Made by a program: the position numbers and the translations under genes. The notes beneath the pieces were generated by a model. It was not told the DNA's origin, did no database searches, and saw only the letters and a program-made list of their open reading frames with translations. DNA of 64,000 bases from Gammaproteobacteria bacterium (GTDB taxonomy: Bacteria > Pseudomonadota > Gammaproteobacteria > Steroidobacterales > Rariloculaceae), in contig JAJEGN010000007.1 of the NCBI GenBank assembly GCA_022819855.1, forward strand, positions 62,001 to 126,000, read 5' to 3'. Below are positions 26,907 through 36,478 of this stretch, one piece after another (positions within the stretch are counted from its first letter, which is position 1; each line of letters begins with the position of its first letter).

Positions 26907-26949
26907 GCGAGCATGGCGCGAACGCCCGCGTCCCTGCCGAAGACCAGGC

Positions 26950-27978
26950 ATGAGTTCAACCAATACGCTGACCTACAAGGATGCCGGCGTCGACATCGAC
27001 GCGGGAGAAGCGCTCGTCGAGCGCATCAAGGCGCCGGTTCGCCGCACGCTGCGTCCCGAGGTGGTGGGCGGTCTCGGCGGCTTCGGCGGCCTGTGCCGCA
27101 TCCCCGAAGCTTATCGCTCGCCGGTGCTCGTCGCCGGCACGGATGGCGTCGGCACCAAGCTCAAGCTCGCGATCGAACACGATGCCCACGACGGCGTCGG
27201 CATCGACCTCGTCGCGATGTGCGCAAACGACGTCATCGTGCAGGGCGCGGAGCCGCTGTTCTTCCTCGACTACTACGTCACGCCCAGGCTCGATGTCGAT
27301 GTTGCGGCGCGCGTCATCGCCGGTATCGCGCGCGGCTGCGAACTCGCGGGCGCGGCGCTGCTCGGCGGCGAGACAGCCGAGCATCCCGGAGCGCATGAAG
27401 GCGACGACTACGACCTTGCGGGCTTTTGCGTCGGCGTCGTCGAGGAAGACAGACTCATCGACGGCAGCGGCATCGTCGCCGGCGACGCCGTGATCGGTCT
27501 CGCGTCTTCGGGCGTCCACTCGAACGGCTTCTCGCTGATCAGGAAGATCCTCGAGCAGCGTCCCGGTGCACGCGAGGAACGCGTTGACGGCAAGCCGCTG
27601 ATCGCGGCACTGCTTGAACCGACCCGAATCTACTGCAGGTCGTTGCTCGCGCTGGTCGAAAGCGTGCATGTGAAGGGGCTCGCGCACATCACGGGCGGCG
27701 GCCTGACCGACAACATTCCACGCGTGCTGCCGGCCGGCCTTGGCGTCAGGCTCGATCGCGACGCGTGGCCCCGGCTCGGCGTATTCGAGTGGCTCGCCGA
27801 CGCAGGCGTGGCTGACCGCGAACTCTATCGCACCTTCAACTGCGGCATCGGCATGATCGTCGTCGTCGCGAGGGATTCCGCCGACGCGGCGATCGCGAGC
27901 CTGGAGGCCTCCGGCGAGCAGGCCTGGACCATCGGCGCCGTAGTCGAGGACGCGCAGGAAGGAGTCGAGATCACCTGA
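26950..27978 (+). CDS. purM: Phosphoribosylformylglycinamidine cyclo-ligase
   Basis: The 342-residue AIR synthetase matches the family length. It shows the ATP/substrate region [64 protein letters not shown] and [15 protein letters not shown]. It closes the imidazole ring in purine synthesis. purN, usually the next gene, is absent; a DUF3108 gene takes that place, so the transformylase is encoded elsewhere or replaced by PurT. Confidence 0.97.
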   Translation: MSSTNTLTYKDAGVDIDAGEALVERIKAPVRRTLRPEVVGGLGGFGGLCRIPEAYRSPVLVAGTDGVGTKLKLAIEHDAHDGVGIDLVAMCANDVIVQGAEPLFFLDYYVTPRLDVDVAARVIAGIARGCELAGAALLGGETAEHPGAHEGDDYDLAGFCVGVVEEDRLIDGSGIVAGDAVIGLASSGVHSNGFSLIRKILEQRPGAREERVDGKPLIAALLEPTRIYCRSLLALVESVHVKGLAHITGGGLTDNIPRVLPAGLGVRLDRDAWPRLGVFEWLADAGVADRELYRTFNCGIGMIVVVARDSADAAIASLEASGEQAWTIGAVVEDAQEGVEIT

Positions 27979-27985
27979 GCAGCAC

Positions 27986-28744
27986 GTGAAGCGCAATCGC
28001 AGACTGCAGGTACGAATCGCGGGGGGCGCGTGGCTGCTGCTCGCGCTCGGCGCCCTGATCGATGCAGCGGAAGCGCAAATCGCGATCTATACGGCCCGGT
28101 ACCAGGTCGAATACAGGGGCCGGATTGCCGGCACGTCGGAATTTGCTGTCAGTTACGACGACGCGCGCGGAGTCTACACCTTCAACTCCCGCACGAGGGC
28201 CAGGGGCTTGCTGCGGCTCGTCTCGCCGCGCGACGTGGTCGAGTACAGCGAGTTCGTCGTGGAGGACGGACGCGTCCGACCGCTCGAGTTCCACTACGAG
28301 GACGGCAGCCGCAGAGGCGAGGACAACTTCCGCATGGTGTTCGACCGGGATGCCGGCCGCATCGCTGTGACCCGCGGCGAGGACGACCTGGAGCTTGAAC
28401 TGCGGCCTGGCGTGCTCGACCGCGGCTCGATGCAGGCCGCGCTCATGCGCGACATCGAGGCGAACGGCCATCCGGGCCCCTATACCCTCGCCGACGAAAA
28501 CGAACTCAGGACCTATGAATTCGAACGGCAGGACGACAGTGAAATCGTGACCGCGTTCGGAACCTTCAGGGCACAGAGCTTTCTGCAGAAGCGCGCCGGT
28601 TCCTCGCGCACCACGCTCCTCCGGGTCGTCCCCGAATTGCGCTATCTGCCCGCGGTGATCGAGCAGTACCGCGACGGCGAACTCAACACGCGCATGGTGC
28701 TCGAAGCGGTCGAAGGGCTCGGTCCCGACGGCGACGCTCCGTAG
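27986..28744 (+). CDS. DUF3108 domain-containing exported protein
   Basis: The 252-residue protein starts at GTG 27986, seven bases after the purM stop, and has a signal peptide (IAGGAWLLLALGALIDAAEA). The body has DUF3108 segments: YQVEYRGRIAGTSEFAVSYD, RTRARGLLRL and VPELRYLPAVIEQYRDGEL. In many Gammaproteobacteria this family follows purN. Its periplasmic role is unknown. Location next to purM implies co-transcription without obvious pathway linkage. Confidence 0.85.
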   Translation: MKRNRRLQVRIAGGAWLLLALGALIDAAEAQIAIYTARYQVEYRGRIAGTSEFAVSYDDARGVYTFNSRTRARGLLRLVSPRDVVEYSEFVVEDGRVRPLEFHYEDGSRRGEDNFRMVFDRDAGRIAVTRGEDDLELELRPGVLDRGSMQAALMRDIEANGHPGPYTLADENELRTYEFERQDDSEIVTAFGTFRAQSFLQKRAGSSRTTLLRVVPELRYLPAVIEQYRDGELNTRMVLEAVEGLGPDGDAP

Positions 28745-28762
28745 ACCGTAAACGCAGCTTCC

Positions 28763-30985
28763 CTACCCTGCTCCCGCCAGCCATTCGCGCAACTTCGACC
28801 AGCGGCGCCTTCCGGAAACGTTGCGCACCGCGATTGACACCGCCTTCTTCTGGCCGACGAGCACGACGAGGCGCTTGCCGCGCGTCACGCCGGTGTACAG
28901 GAGGTTTCGCCGCAGCATCGCGTAGTGCTGGGTCAGCACGGGGATCACGACCGCCGGATATTCCGAACCCTGACTTTTGTGAATCGTTGCGGCGTAGGCC
29001 GGAACCAGCGCGTCGAGTTCCCCGAATCCGTAGACGACCTCAAGCCCGTCGAAGGTCACCGTCAGTTCGGCCGTGTCGGGATTGACGTCGGCGATCCGGC
29101 CGATATCGCCGTTGTAGACCTCCTTCTCGTAGTCGTTCTCGATCTGCATGACCTTGTCGCCGGGCGCGAAAGTCCAGCCGAACCGCTCGACCTCGCGTTC
29201 CGCCGCGGGATTGAGCGCGGCCTGCAGTTCGATATTGAGCGAACGAACGCCCGCCCCGCCCCGGTTCATCGGACAAAGGACCTGGATGTCGTCGATGGGG
29301 TCGAAGCCGAAGCGCTGCGGAATCCGCCTGGTGACCAGTTCCTCGATCCGCGCGACCGCGGTCTCGACATCTTCGGCCGGTACGAAGTAGAAGTCGCTGT
29401 TGCCCTCGGGTCGTGCCAGATCCGGGATGTCGCCCTCGTTGATCCCGTGTGCCGTCGTGACGATCCGGCTTTCGGCAGCCTGCCGGAAAACTTCCGTCAG
29501 GCGCACGACCGCAACCGCTCCGGAGGCGATGATGTCGGCGAGCACCTGCCCCGGCCCCACCGACGGAAGCTGATCGACATCGCCGACGACCAGCACGGCC
29601 GCGCCGTCCGGAACGGCCGCGAGCAACGCCCGCATGAGCGGCACGTCGACCATCGAGGCCTCGTCCACGACCAGCAGGCCGCAGTCCAGCGGATTGTCGG
29701 CGTCTCGCTTGAAGCCGCCGTGCCTGGGATCGACTTCGAGCAGGCGATGGATCGTGCGCGCTTCGAGCCCCGTGGCCTCGCCGAGCCTGCGCGCTGCGCG
29801 GCCTGTCGGCGCGCAGAGCAGCATCTCGACGCGCTTTGCGGCGAGGATGCGCAAAATGGCATTGAGGATCGTCGTCTTGCCGACGCCCGGTCCTCCGGTG
29901 ATGACCGTCGCGGTGGAAGCCAGCGCCGCGCGCACGGCGTCGGCCTGGCTCACCGCGAGCACAAGGCCGGTCTTCTGCTCGACCCAGGGTAGCGCCTTGT
30001 CCGCATCGATCCCGGGCCACGGCAGCGGGCCTTCCGCGATCTTCGACAAGCGCTCGGCGATCGACTGCTCGGCGCGGTACAGCCCCTCGAGAAAGATGCA
30101 CGGGGTAGCGGCGACGCTGTCCGCGACGACCGCGCCGCTCTCGAGTTCGAGATCGAGCGCCGTCTCGAGCAGGTCTTGCGGGACTTCGAGCAGTTCGGCG
30201 GCAAGCGGCAGCAGTTCGGCGGTCGGCAGGCCGCAATGGCCCTCATCCATCGCCGAGGCCAGGGCATGGGCGATGCCCGCCCGCACGCGGATCATGGCCG
30301 TCGCCTCGATGCCGAGCTTCATGGCGATGGTGTCGGCGGTCCTGAAGCCGATGCCGCGAATGTCCCTCGCGAGGCGGTAGGGATCCTCGCTCATGACCTC
30401 GACCGCATCCGCGCCGTAGGTCTTGAAAATCCTCACGGCTCGCGCCGTGCCGACCCCGTGGCTGTGCAGAAACACCATGATCTCGCGGACGACCTTCTGC
30501 TCCGCCCACGCGTCCATGATGTGGCCTGCGCGCACCGGACCGATCCCCGGCACATCGCGCAGCCGTTCCGGTTCCGCCTCGATGACGTCGAACACCTGTT
30601 CGCCGAACGCCCGCACGAGCTTGCGCGCGTAAACCGGTCCGATGCCCCGGATCATGCCGGAACCCAGATACTTCTCTATTCCGTCTACGGACGACGGCGC
30701 CGAGGTCCGCAGGAAGCTCGCCTTGAACTGCTGGCCATGGGTGCGGTCGTTGACCCACTCTCCGGACGCCGTGAGCCACTCGCCGGCGGAGATCGTGGCG
30801 GCATGACCGACGACGGTCACGAGATCGCGGTGGCCGCGGGCCTTGACGCGCAGCACGGAGAAACCGTTCTCGGAGTTGTGGAAGGTGATGCGTTCGACGA
30901 GTCCGGCGATGACTTCCTGAGACGGCGCCTGCGGATTCCGCCCCGACCGGTCACGTCGGCTACCGGCGGCGGTGTTCGAAGTCAA
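28763..30985 (-). CDS. RecD2-type ATP-dependent 5'-3' DNA helicase
   Basis: The 740-residue protein has the RecD2 architecture. The N-terminal OB-like domain includes ERITFHNSENGFSVLRVKA. Tandem helix-hairpin-helix segments follow (GIGPVYARKLVRAF and DVPGIGPVRAGHI). The SF1 helicase core has Walker A GGPGVGKTTI near residue 362, VVDEASMVDVPLM (motif II), VVGDVDQLPSVGPGQVL (motif III), and AYAATIHKSQGSEY and NLLYTGVTRGKRL near the end. It acts without RecBC in stress-related DNA repair. The TTG start at 30985 is weakly supported, with no Shine-Dalgarno, so the true start may be slightly downstream. Confidence 0.92.
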   Translation of the reverse strand: MTSNTAAGSRRDRSGRNPQAPSQEVIAGLVERITFHNSENGFSVLRVKARGHRDLVTVVGHAATISAGEWLTASGEWVNDRTHGQQFKASFLRTSAPSSVDGIEKYLGSGMIRGIGPVYARKLVRAFGEQVFDVIEAEPERLRDVPGIGPVRAGHIMDAWAEQKVVREIMVFLHSHGVGTARAVRIFKTYGADAVEVMSEDPYRLARDIRGIGFRTADTIAMKLGIEATAMIRVRAGIAHALASAMDEGHCGLPTAELLPLAAELLEVPQDLLETALDLELESGAVVADSVAATPCIFLEGLYRAEQSIAERLSKIAEGPLPWPGIDADKALPWVEQKTGLVLAVSQADAVRAALASTATVITGGPGVGKTTILNAILRILAAKRVEMLLCAPTGRAARRLGEATGLEARTIHRLLEVDPRHGGFKRDADNPLDCGLLVVDEASMVDVPLMRALLAAVPDGAAVLVVGDVDQLPSVGPGQVLADIIASGAVAVVRLTEVFRQAAESRIVTTAHGINEGDIPDLARPEGNSDFYFVPAEDVETAVARIEELVTRRIPQRFGFDPIDDIQVLCPMNRGGAGVRSLNIELQAALNPAAEREVERFGWTFAPGDKVMQIENDYEKEVYNGDIGRIADVNPDTAELTVTFDGLEVVYGFGELDALVPAYAATIHKSQGSEYPAVVIPVLTQHYAMLRRNLLYTGVTRGKRLVVLVGQKKAVSIAVRNVSGRRRWSKLREWLAGAG

Positions 30986-31134
30986 TGGCGTAATCCGTAT
31001 TCATGTGTTGGAAACATGGCGCCCGTGCCGCCCAACAAACCACGACGTAACTGCCGCGCACACGATGTCGGACGATACCCAGCCTGGTGTCGGCTTGCCA
31101 ACCGAGGGGCGTGCGGACAATCGCGTACAACCGC

Positions 31135-31557
31135 CTACATAACGACCAGCTCGATTCGGGCAGCGTAGCGGCGAAAGTCTCGTGAGTTGAACGTCATCAG
31201 ACGCCGCTCGCCATGAGCGAGCATCGTCGCCACGATGTTTGCGTCGTGAACCTGCCGCCCCGCGAACGGGACATCCCGGCACAGCGACTTCAGCATCCCG
31301 GTCACTGCCGGACCGTCTTCCAGAAGCTCGAATGCGGACTCAAGGGTGGCGATGTGCGCCAGGGCCGCGTGCATCGCGACCGGCGGCGACCAGGATTGCG
31401 GACGGGTCACGGTAGCCAGATACTCCCGAATGACCTGACGACTGATACGCAGCGCTTCCCCGGTGTCCCCGGCCTCCTGCATGCGCCGTCGGGCAAGGAG
31501 ATGGTCGGGGGCGGCCTCGAAACGCGCCCGGACCAGAACGTTGGTATCAACGAACAT
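31135..31557 (-). CDS. PIN-domain protein, putative VapC-like toxin
   Basis: The 140-residue protein has the four acidic positions of PIN nucleases: D4 (MFVDTNVLVRA), E45 (IREYLATV), D105 (VHDANIVATML) and D127 (FNSRDFRRY). PIN toxins cleave RNA, usually tRNA or rRNA. It starts at ATG 31557, overlapping the upstream DUF7662 gene by 11 bases. Tight overlap with a small upstream gene is the standard toxin-antitoxin layout. No VapB-like ribbon-helix-helix or AbrB gene is present. The toxin role is inferred. Confidence 0.82.
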   Translation of the reverse strand: MFVDTNVLVRARFEAAPDHLLARRRMQEAGDTGEALRISRQVIREYLATVTRPQSWSPPVAMHAALAHIATLESAFELLEDGPAVTGMLKSLCRDVPFAGRQVHDANIVATMLAHGERRLMTFNSRDFRRYAARIELVVM

Positions 31558-32035
31558 CCTGCGTCTTGCCGCCGTGGTCGGCTTCGTCGACCGGTCCCCC
31601 GGTCAAACGCCCGGACTCGTCGTAGATTTGCTCCCGGCTGACCGTGAAGTCCGGCGGCCAGGACCCGCCCGGTATGGCGGGCCACAGTTCATCGAGGTCG
31701 AAGCTGCTCCGGGGCGAAGCCTCCCTGACTTCGTCCCGGGCCGCATTCACGCGCTCGAACACGAGGGTTTCCGCCTCAAGGTCCACCGCTCGCGTCTTCC
31801 ATCCCGCCGCGTACCAGGCCAGCGCATGGCTGTGCCCGGCGCCCCGTTTCTGATTCGACCACCAGGGCCGATACAAGCGCGCCGAAACCGGCAACTCGAA
31901 CCCCAGAATGGCCTCCAGTTCCGCAAAAGCAACACGCCATTCGGTTGCGGACATGGCGGCCAGGTGGCGGTAAAGCGGCGCGTACTTGCCGCGCGCGGCG
32001 GCCTCCAGTACCAGTTTTTTCCGAACCTCGGACAT
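31547..32035 (-). CDS. DUF7662-domain protein, candidate non-canonical antitoxin
   Basis: The start chosen is ATG 32035, giving 162 residues, supported by a consensus-like promoter just upstream. A longer frame to 32302 would cross that promoter. The N-terminal half fits DUF7662: GKYAPLYRHLAAM, FAELEAILGFELPVSARLY, WWSNQKRGAGHSHALAWYA and GWKTRAVDLEAETLVFER. This small domain occurs alone or fused and is of unknown function. The C-terminal 65 residues are polar and acidic (SSFDLDELWPAIPGGSWPPD) and could be the toxin-binding tail. It overlaps the PIN gene by 11 bases. The antitoxin role is inferred from layout only. Confidence 0.7.
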   Translation of the reverse strand: MSEVRKKLVLEAAARGKYAPLYRHLAAMSATEWRVAFAELEAILGFELPVSARLYRPWWSNQKRGAGHSHALAWYAAGWKTRAVDLEAETLVFERVNAARDEVREASPRSSFDLDELWPAIPGGSWPPDFTVSREQIYDESGRLTGGPVDEADHGGKTQDVR

Positions 32036-32071
32036 ACGTTGCCGACGCTGCAAATAGTTCTGACTGACTTG

Positions 32072-32100
32072 AATATGGGCTGTCAGGCGGTCCCTGTCAA
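32072..32100 (-). promoter_or_regulatory. Sigma-70 promoter for the DUF7662-PIN pair
   Basis: On the minus strand TTGACA (32100-32095), a 17-base spacer and CATATT (32077-32072) form one of the best promoter matches in the window, about 37 bases before the ATG at 32035. CTGACAG and tandem TGAC units lie within and just after it and could be autoregulatory sites. Confidence 0.55.
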
Positions 32101-32276
32101 TGGTGAGCGGAACGGAACGGAAACGACCCGAAACGCGGCGATGGCCGAAGCCCGTCAGAGCGACCGTAGCGGCCGACCGGGTTTTGTCGGCGCGGCGAGC
32201 ACAATAGAATCGATCTACGGCGCGTCCTGTCCCAGGATCGCCCGGTTGGAAGATCTTGTCGGGAGGAAGCGACGGC

Positions 32277-32717
32277 ATGTCCTTGACGCGGAGAGGATTC
32301 ATGGCCGGTCTGGCGGCGATCCCGGCGATCGGCGCGACCGGACGCGCGGGTGCTCAGGAAACGCTGCAGCGGTTCCGGGCGCTCTCGGCCCGCCTGACCG
32401 GATTTCCCGCAGAGACTCTCGACCCGGCGCTCGCCGATGGACTGATCGACGCCATCATCGCGGCCGGGGACGGCGCCGGCCTCGAACGGTTGTTGTCGGA
32501 CGCGGTTTCGGACGCGGGTGCGGCGGATGAACTTGCCCGACGGATCGTCGTGGCCTGGTACTCGGGCATCCACCCGACCGCCGGAACGACATCCGCCCGG
32601 AACTACAGGCAAGCGCTCGTCTGGCGAGCGCTCGACTTCACCAGGCCGCCCGGAACCTGCAGCGCGGAACCTGGCGACTGGAGCCGGCCGCCGTCTCCCG
32701 CCGGAGCGGCGCCGTGA
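32277..32717 (+). CDS. Sugar/alcohol dehydrogenase complex small subunit, Tat-exported
   Basis: The start chosen is ATG 32277, with GGGAGGAAG about 9 bases upstream, giving 146 residues. It has a Tat signal (LTRRGFMAGLAAIPAIGATG) ending in GRAGAQ. The mature domain shows FRALSARLTGFPAETLDPAL and VAWYSGIHPTAGTTSARNYR, followed by ALVWRALDFTRPPGTC, as in the small subunits of FAD-GMC gluconate, fructose and sorbitol dehydrogenases. The small subunit chaperones and exports the catalytic subunit. It overlaps the GMC gene by four bases (GTGA). Confidence 0.85.
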   Translation: MSLTRRGFMAGLAAIPAIGATGRAGAQETLQRFRALSARLTGFPAETLDPALADGLIDAIIAAGDGAGLERLLSDAVSDAGAADELARRIVVAWYSGIHPTAGTTSARNYRQALVWRALDFTRPPGTCSAEPGDWSRPPSPAGAAP

Positions 32718-34348
32718 CCGATATCGAAGCCGACGCGGTCGTGGTCGGCTCCGGTTTCGCCGGCGCCCTGCTCGCCGATCGGCTCGCCGGCATGGGCGTG
32801 CGCACCGCCATCCTCGAAGCGGGACCGAGGGTGGATCGCGGCGCCGCCTTCGAGACCTTTCTCGGTGCGGCCATCAAGACACCGGAAAGTCCCTACTCGC
32901 GCACACCGGCGGCCGACTTTCCGCTGAGCCACGACAACGATCACTGGTATCGCCAGTCCGGCCCGGACAGATTCAAGAGCACGTACATCAAGGCGGTCGG
33001 CGGAACCTCCTGGCATTGGCTCGGGACTTGCGTGCGCTACCTTCCCAGCGATTTCAGGATGCAGAGCCTGTTCGGCCGCGCAGTCGACTGGCCCATCGCC
33101 TACGACGATCTCGAACCGTTCTACACTGAGGCCGAGCTCGAACTCGGCGTCGCCGGCGACTCGGCGGAGGACCTCGGCTCGCCACGTTCGGGACCGTTCC
33201 CGATGCCCCCGGTACCCCCTACTTGGCTCGACGGCGTCTACGGGCGCGCGCTCGACGGCACGCCCTGGCGTGTGCAGCTCACCCCGCAGGCGCGCAACTC
33301 CATGGCGCGCGACGGCCGACCCGCCTGCTGCGGCAGCGCCACCTGCATCCCGATCTGTCCGGTGGCCGCCAAGTACGACGCGACCGTCCACGTGGAACGG
33401 GCCGTGGCGAAGGGCGCCGTTCTCCATGAACGGACCACGGCCACCCGAGTGGAGACCGGCGCCGACGGGCGGGTGCTGGGCGTCCGCTTCGACCGCCCGG
33501 ACGGCTCATCGGGCATCGCTCGCGGGCAGGTTTACGTCCTGGCGGCCCATGCGGTCGAAACGCCGCGCCTGCTGCTGCACTCCCGTTCGGAACGCGCACC
33601 GACCGGCGTCGCCAACCGCTCCGATCAGGTGGGACGCAACCTCATGGACCATCCGATCCAGTTGAGCTGGGCGCTTTCGGGAACGCCCGTCTGGCCGTAT
33701 CGCGGCCCGCTTTCGACATCGGGCATCGAGAATCTGCGCGATGGAGCATTCCGCACACGGCGGTCCGCCATGCGCATCCAGATCAGCAACGACGGCTGGA
33801 GCTGGCCCACCGGCGCGCCGATCTCGCTCGCAGACACGCTGTCGCGCCGGGGTTTGCGGGGCACGGCGCTCCGGCGCGCGATGGCCGATCACGCCGCGCG
33901 CCACCTGCAGCTCGCCGCGCTGACCGAGCAACTACCGGAGCCGGAGAACCGCGTGACGCTCGATGAGCGGGACCGCGACCCGTACGGCGTTCCATTGCCG
34001 AGAATCCACTACCGCGTGGGCCGCTATTCGCGCGCCGGGCTCAGCGCGGCACGGGAGGTTCACGACGAGATCTTCACGCGCCTGAACGCGACGGAGGTGC
34101 GTCACGGCGAGGATTTCGAGGGGGCGGGCCACATCATCGGCACGACCCGCATGGGCGACGATCCGCTCAATTCCGTGGTCGACAGCGATCTGCGCTGCCA
34201 CGACCATCCCAACCTGTTTCTGGTCGGCGCCGGCGTTTTCCCGACGGGTTCGACAGCGAATCCGACGCTGACGGTCGCCGCGCTCGCGCTCAGGGCCGCC
34301 GACGCCGTGGCTGAAACTGTTTCGCTCCAGGCCGCCGCGAACGTGTAG
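32714..34348 (+). CDS. GMC-family FAD-dependent oxidoreductase (dehydrogenase large subunit)
   Basis: The 544-residue protein has the FAD-binding Rossmann motif VVGSGFAGALLADRLAGMG near the N-terminus, GGTSWHWLGTCVRYLP, and the C-terminal GMC motif HIIGTTRMGDDP followed by GSTANPTLTVAALAL. It has no signal of its own and is presumably carried out by the Tat-tagged small subunit. It probably oxidises a sugar, polyol or alcohol in the periplasm. The cytochrome c subunit that normally completes the complex is not in this window. Confidence 0.88.
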   Translation: MTDIEADAVVVGSGFAGALLADRLAGMGVRTAILEAGPRVDRGAAFETFLGAAIKTPESPYSRTPAADFPLSHDNDHWYRQSGPDRFKSTYIKAVGGTSWHWLGTCVRYLPSDFRMQSLFGRAVDWPIAYDDLEPFYTEAELELGVAGDSAEDLGSPRSGPFPMPPVPPTWLDGVYGRALDGTPWRVQLTPQARNSMARDGRPACCGSATCIPICPVAAKYDATVHVERAVAKGAVLHERTTATRVETGADGRVLGVRFDRPDGSSGIARGQVYVLAAHAVETPRLLLHSRSERAPTGVANRSDQVGRNLMDHPIQLSWALSGTPVWPYRGPLSTSGIENLRDGAFRTRRSAMRIQISNDGWSWPTGAPISLADTLSRRGLRGTALRRAMADHAARHLQLAALTEQLPEPENRVTLDERDRDPYGVPLPRIHYRVGRYSRAGLSAAREVHDEIFTRLNATEVRHGEDFEGAGHIIGTTRMGDDPLNSVVDSDLRCHDHPNLFLVGAGVFPTGSTANPTLTVAALALRAADAVAETVSLQAAANV

Positions 34349-34476
34349 AACACCGGGGCTGTCTGGCTCGGGCGACTCCACGATCCATGGCCGCCGCCGG
34401 CCGGCCCGCGCCGGAGCGCTTCGCGGACGGCCGAAATCGCATGACCGCACGGCAGGAATCAGGCGGACAGGCCAAC

Positions 34477-35553
34477 TCAAACGATCTGCAGTTCCGATTT
34501 CGCAAGACCCGCCGTCGATCCGGATTCGTAGTCCTCGACCGGATCGAAGTCGTCGAGCGCGCGCGCGGCGATCTGGGTGCCTTCGGTCAGCGCGATATTG
34601 AACAGCGCGTCGCCTTCGTAGACGAGCGGCAGGTTCGTCCTTCCGATGACGACGCCATCCGCGGGCATGGCGATTTCCGTTTCGGCCCCGCCGAGGGGAT
34701 CGGAGATGATCGCGAGAACCTCCCCCGCCGTCACGCGGACACCGACGGGCTTGTCGGTTCGAAGCACCCCGCTTGACGGTGCGCGCACCCAGCGGCTCGA
34801 ACGAAACACCATGGGTCCGCGCGCCTGACCCGCGCCCGTGCGCGTCGGCAGCATGCCGATGCTGCGCATCACGCGCATGACGCCCTTCACGCCCGCGCGG
34901 ATCGCCGCCTCGTCGAACCGTAGCGATTCGCCCGCCTCGTAGACGATGACCGGGACACCCAGATCGGACGCAGCGGCGCGGAGACTGCCCTCCCGGAAGC
35001 CGGCGTTCAGCACGACGGGCACGCCGAAAGCGAGTGCGATGCGTTCGGCTTCTGCGTCGTCGAGATTCACGCGAATCTGCGGATAGTTGTCGCGATGCAC
35101 GCTCGCCGTGTGAAGGTCGATGCCATGAGTCGAACCCGAGACCACTTCATCGACGAAGAGCCTCGCGATGCGCGCCGCCAACGATCCGCCGGCCGATCCC
35201 GGGAACGCGCGGTTGAGATCCCGCCGATCGGGCAGATAGCGGCTCAGATTCAGAAAGCCCGGCACGTTCACGATGGGGACGGCGATGAGCAAACCGCGCA
35301 GGCGCTTGAGCGCGTTCAGTTTCATGACGCGCCGAATGATTTCGACGCCGTTGATCTCGTCGCCGTGGATCGCCGCGGAAATGAAGAGCCTCGGACCGTC
35401 GCGGCGACCGTTGATGACATGGACCGGCATCTTGACCGGTACGTGCGTCGATAGATCCGCGATCGGAAGATCGACCTGGCCCCGCTCGCCCGGCCCGAAT
35501 TCGGTGCCGGCAATGCGCACGACGCGTGCCGGCCGACGCGATTTCACCGCCAC
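34477..35553 (-). CDS. Succinylglutamate desuccinylase/aspartoacylase-family protein
   Basis: The 358-residue M14-type zinc hydrolase has the metal motif AAIHGDEINGVEII, LPDRRDLNRAFPG, and the third ligand in HGIDLHTASVHRDNYPQI. A C-terminal barrel follows, with VRVTAGEVLAIISDPLGG. Such proteins are commonly linked to rimK. A plausible job is removing glutamates or a related amide from the modified target, but this is inference. It starts three bases after the rimK stop. Confidence 0.87.
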   Translation of the reverse strand: MAVKSRRPARVVRIAGTEFGPGERGQVDLPIADLSTHVPVKMPVHVINGRRDGPRLFISAAIHGDEINGVEIIRRVMKLNALKRLRGLLIAVPIVNVPGFLNLSRYLPDRRDLNRAFPGSAGGSLAARIARLFVDEVVSGSTHGIDLHTASVHRDNYPQIRVNLDDAEAERIALAFGVPVVLNAGFREGSLRAAASDLGVPVIVYEAGESLRFDEAAIRAGVKGVMRVMRSIGMLPTRTGAGQARGPMVFRSSRWVRAPSSGVLRTDKPVGVRVTAGEVLAIISDPLGGAETEIAMPADGVVIGRTNLPLVYEGDALFNIALTEGTQIAARALDDFDPVEDYESGSTAGLAKSELQIV

Positions 35554-35556
35554 GCT

Positions 35557-36462
35557 TCAGCCCTTGCCCCGCGTGCGCGTCCTCGCAGGCTTCGCGTTGT
35601 TCTCCATGAACGTGATGATCTGACCTGCGATGTCCTGGTCGGTGGCTTTCTCGATACCCTCCAGTCCCGGGCTCGAGTTCACCTCCATGATGACCGGGCC
35701 ATGGTTCGACCGCAGGAAATCGACGCCCGCGACGTTGAGGCCCATGGCTTTTGCGGCACGAACGGCGGTGGAGCGCTCTTCCGGCGTGATGCGAATGCGT
35801 TGCGGCGTACCGCCGCGATGCAGATTCGAGCGGAACTCGCCCGGCGCGCCCTTGCGCATCATCGCGCCGACGACGCGCTTGCCGATGACGAGGGCGCGAA
35901 TGTCCGTGCCGCCCGCTTCCTTGATGAATTCCTGCACGAGGACATTCACGTTCGCGCCGCGGAAGGCTTCAAACACGCTCTTGGCAGAGGACATGGTCTC
36001 GCCGAGGATCACACCGATGCCCTGCGTGCCTTCGAGCAACTTGATGACTACGGGCGGTCCACCCACCATCCCGATGATCTCTTCGGCCTGCTTCGCGGAA
36101 TTTGCGAAACCGGTGACCGGCAGACCCAGGCCCTCGCGGGAGAGAATCTGCAGCGAGCGCAACTTGTCACGCGAGCGGCCGATCGCGACCGACTCGTTGA
36201 GCGGCCAAACTCCCATCACCTCGAACTGCCTGAGTATGGCGAGACCGTAGAACGTGATCGACGCGCCTATGCGCGGGATCACCGCGTCATAGCCGGAAAG
36301 GGAATTGCCCCGGTATTGCACTCTCGGACGATGGGCGGTGATATTCACATAGCACTGCGTCGTGCTGACGATGTCGATCTCGTGCCCTCTCGCCTCCGCG
36401 GCCTCGACGAGGCGTCGGTGCGAGTAAAGATCCGGATTGCGTGCCAGCATCACGATCTTCAT
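35557..36462 (-). CDS. rimK: RimK-type ATP-grasp glutamate ligase
   Basis: The 301-residue ATP-grasp protein matches RimK in length. It shows [66 protein letters not shown], and [21 protein letters not shown] for the metal-binding Glu/Asn. In E. coli RimK adds glutamates to the C-terminus of ribosomal protein S6 and can make poly-alpha-glutamate. It lies between the RimB-like protease gene and the aspartoacylase gene, 16 and 3 bases away respectively. Confidence 0.93.
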   Translation of the reverse strand: MKIVMLARNPDLYSHRRLVEAAEARGHEIDIVSTTQCYVNITAHRPRVQYRGNSLSGYDAVIPRIGASITFYGLAILRQFEVMGVWPLNESVAIGRSRDKLRSLQILSREGLGLPVTGFANSAKQAEEIIGMVGGPPVVIKLLEGTQGIGVILGETMSSAKSVFEAFRGANVNVLVQEFIKEAGGTDIRALVIGKRVVGAMMRKGAPGEFRSNLHRGGTPQRIRITPEERSTAVRAAKAMGLNVAGVDFLRSNHGPVIMEVNSSPGLEGIEKATDQDIAGQIITFMENNAKPARTRTRGKG

Positions 36463-36478
36463 TGCGTTGTTCCCTGCG

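Noticed and set aside
32036..32302. N-terminal extension of the DUF7662 protein
   Set aside because: It would cross a consensus-like promoter and shows no conserved sequence. The ATG at 32035 fits the domain start.
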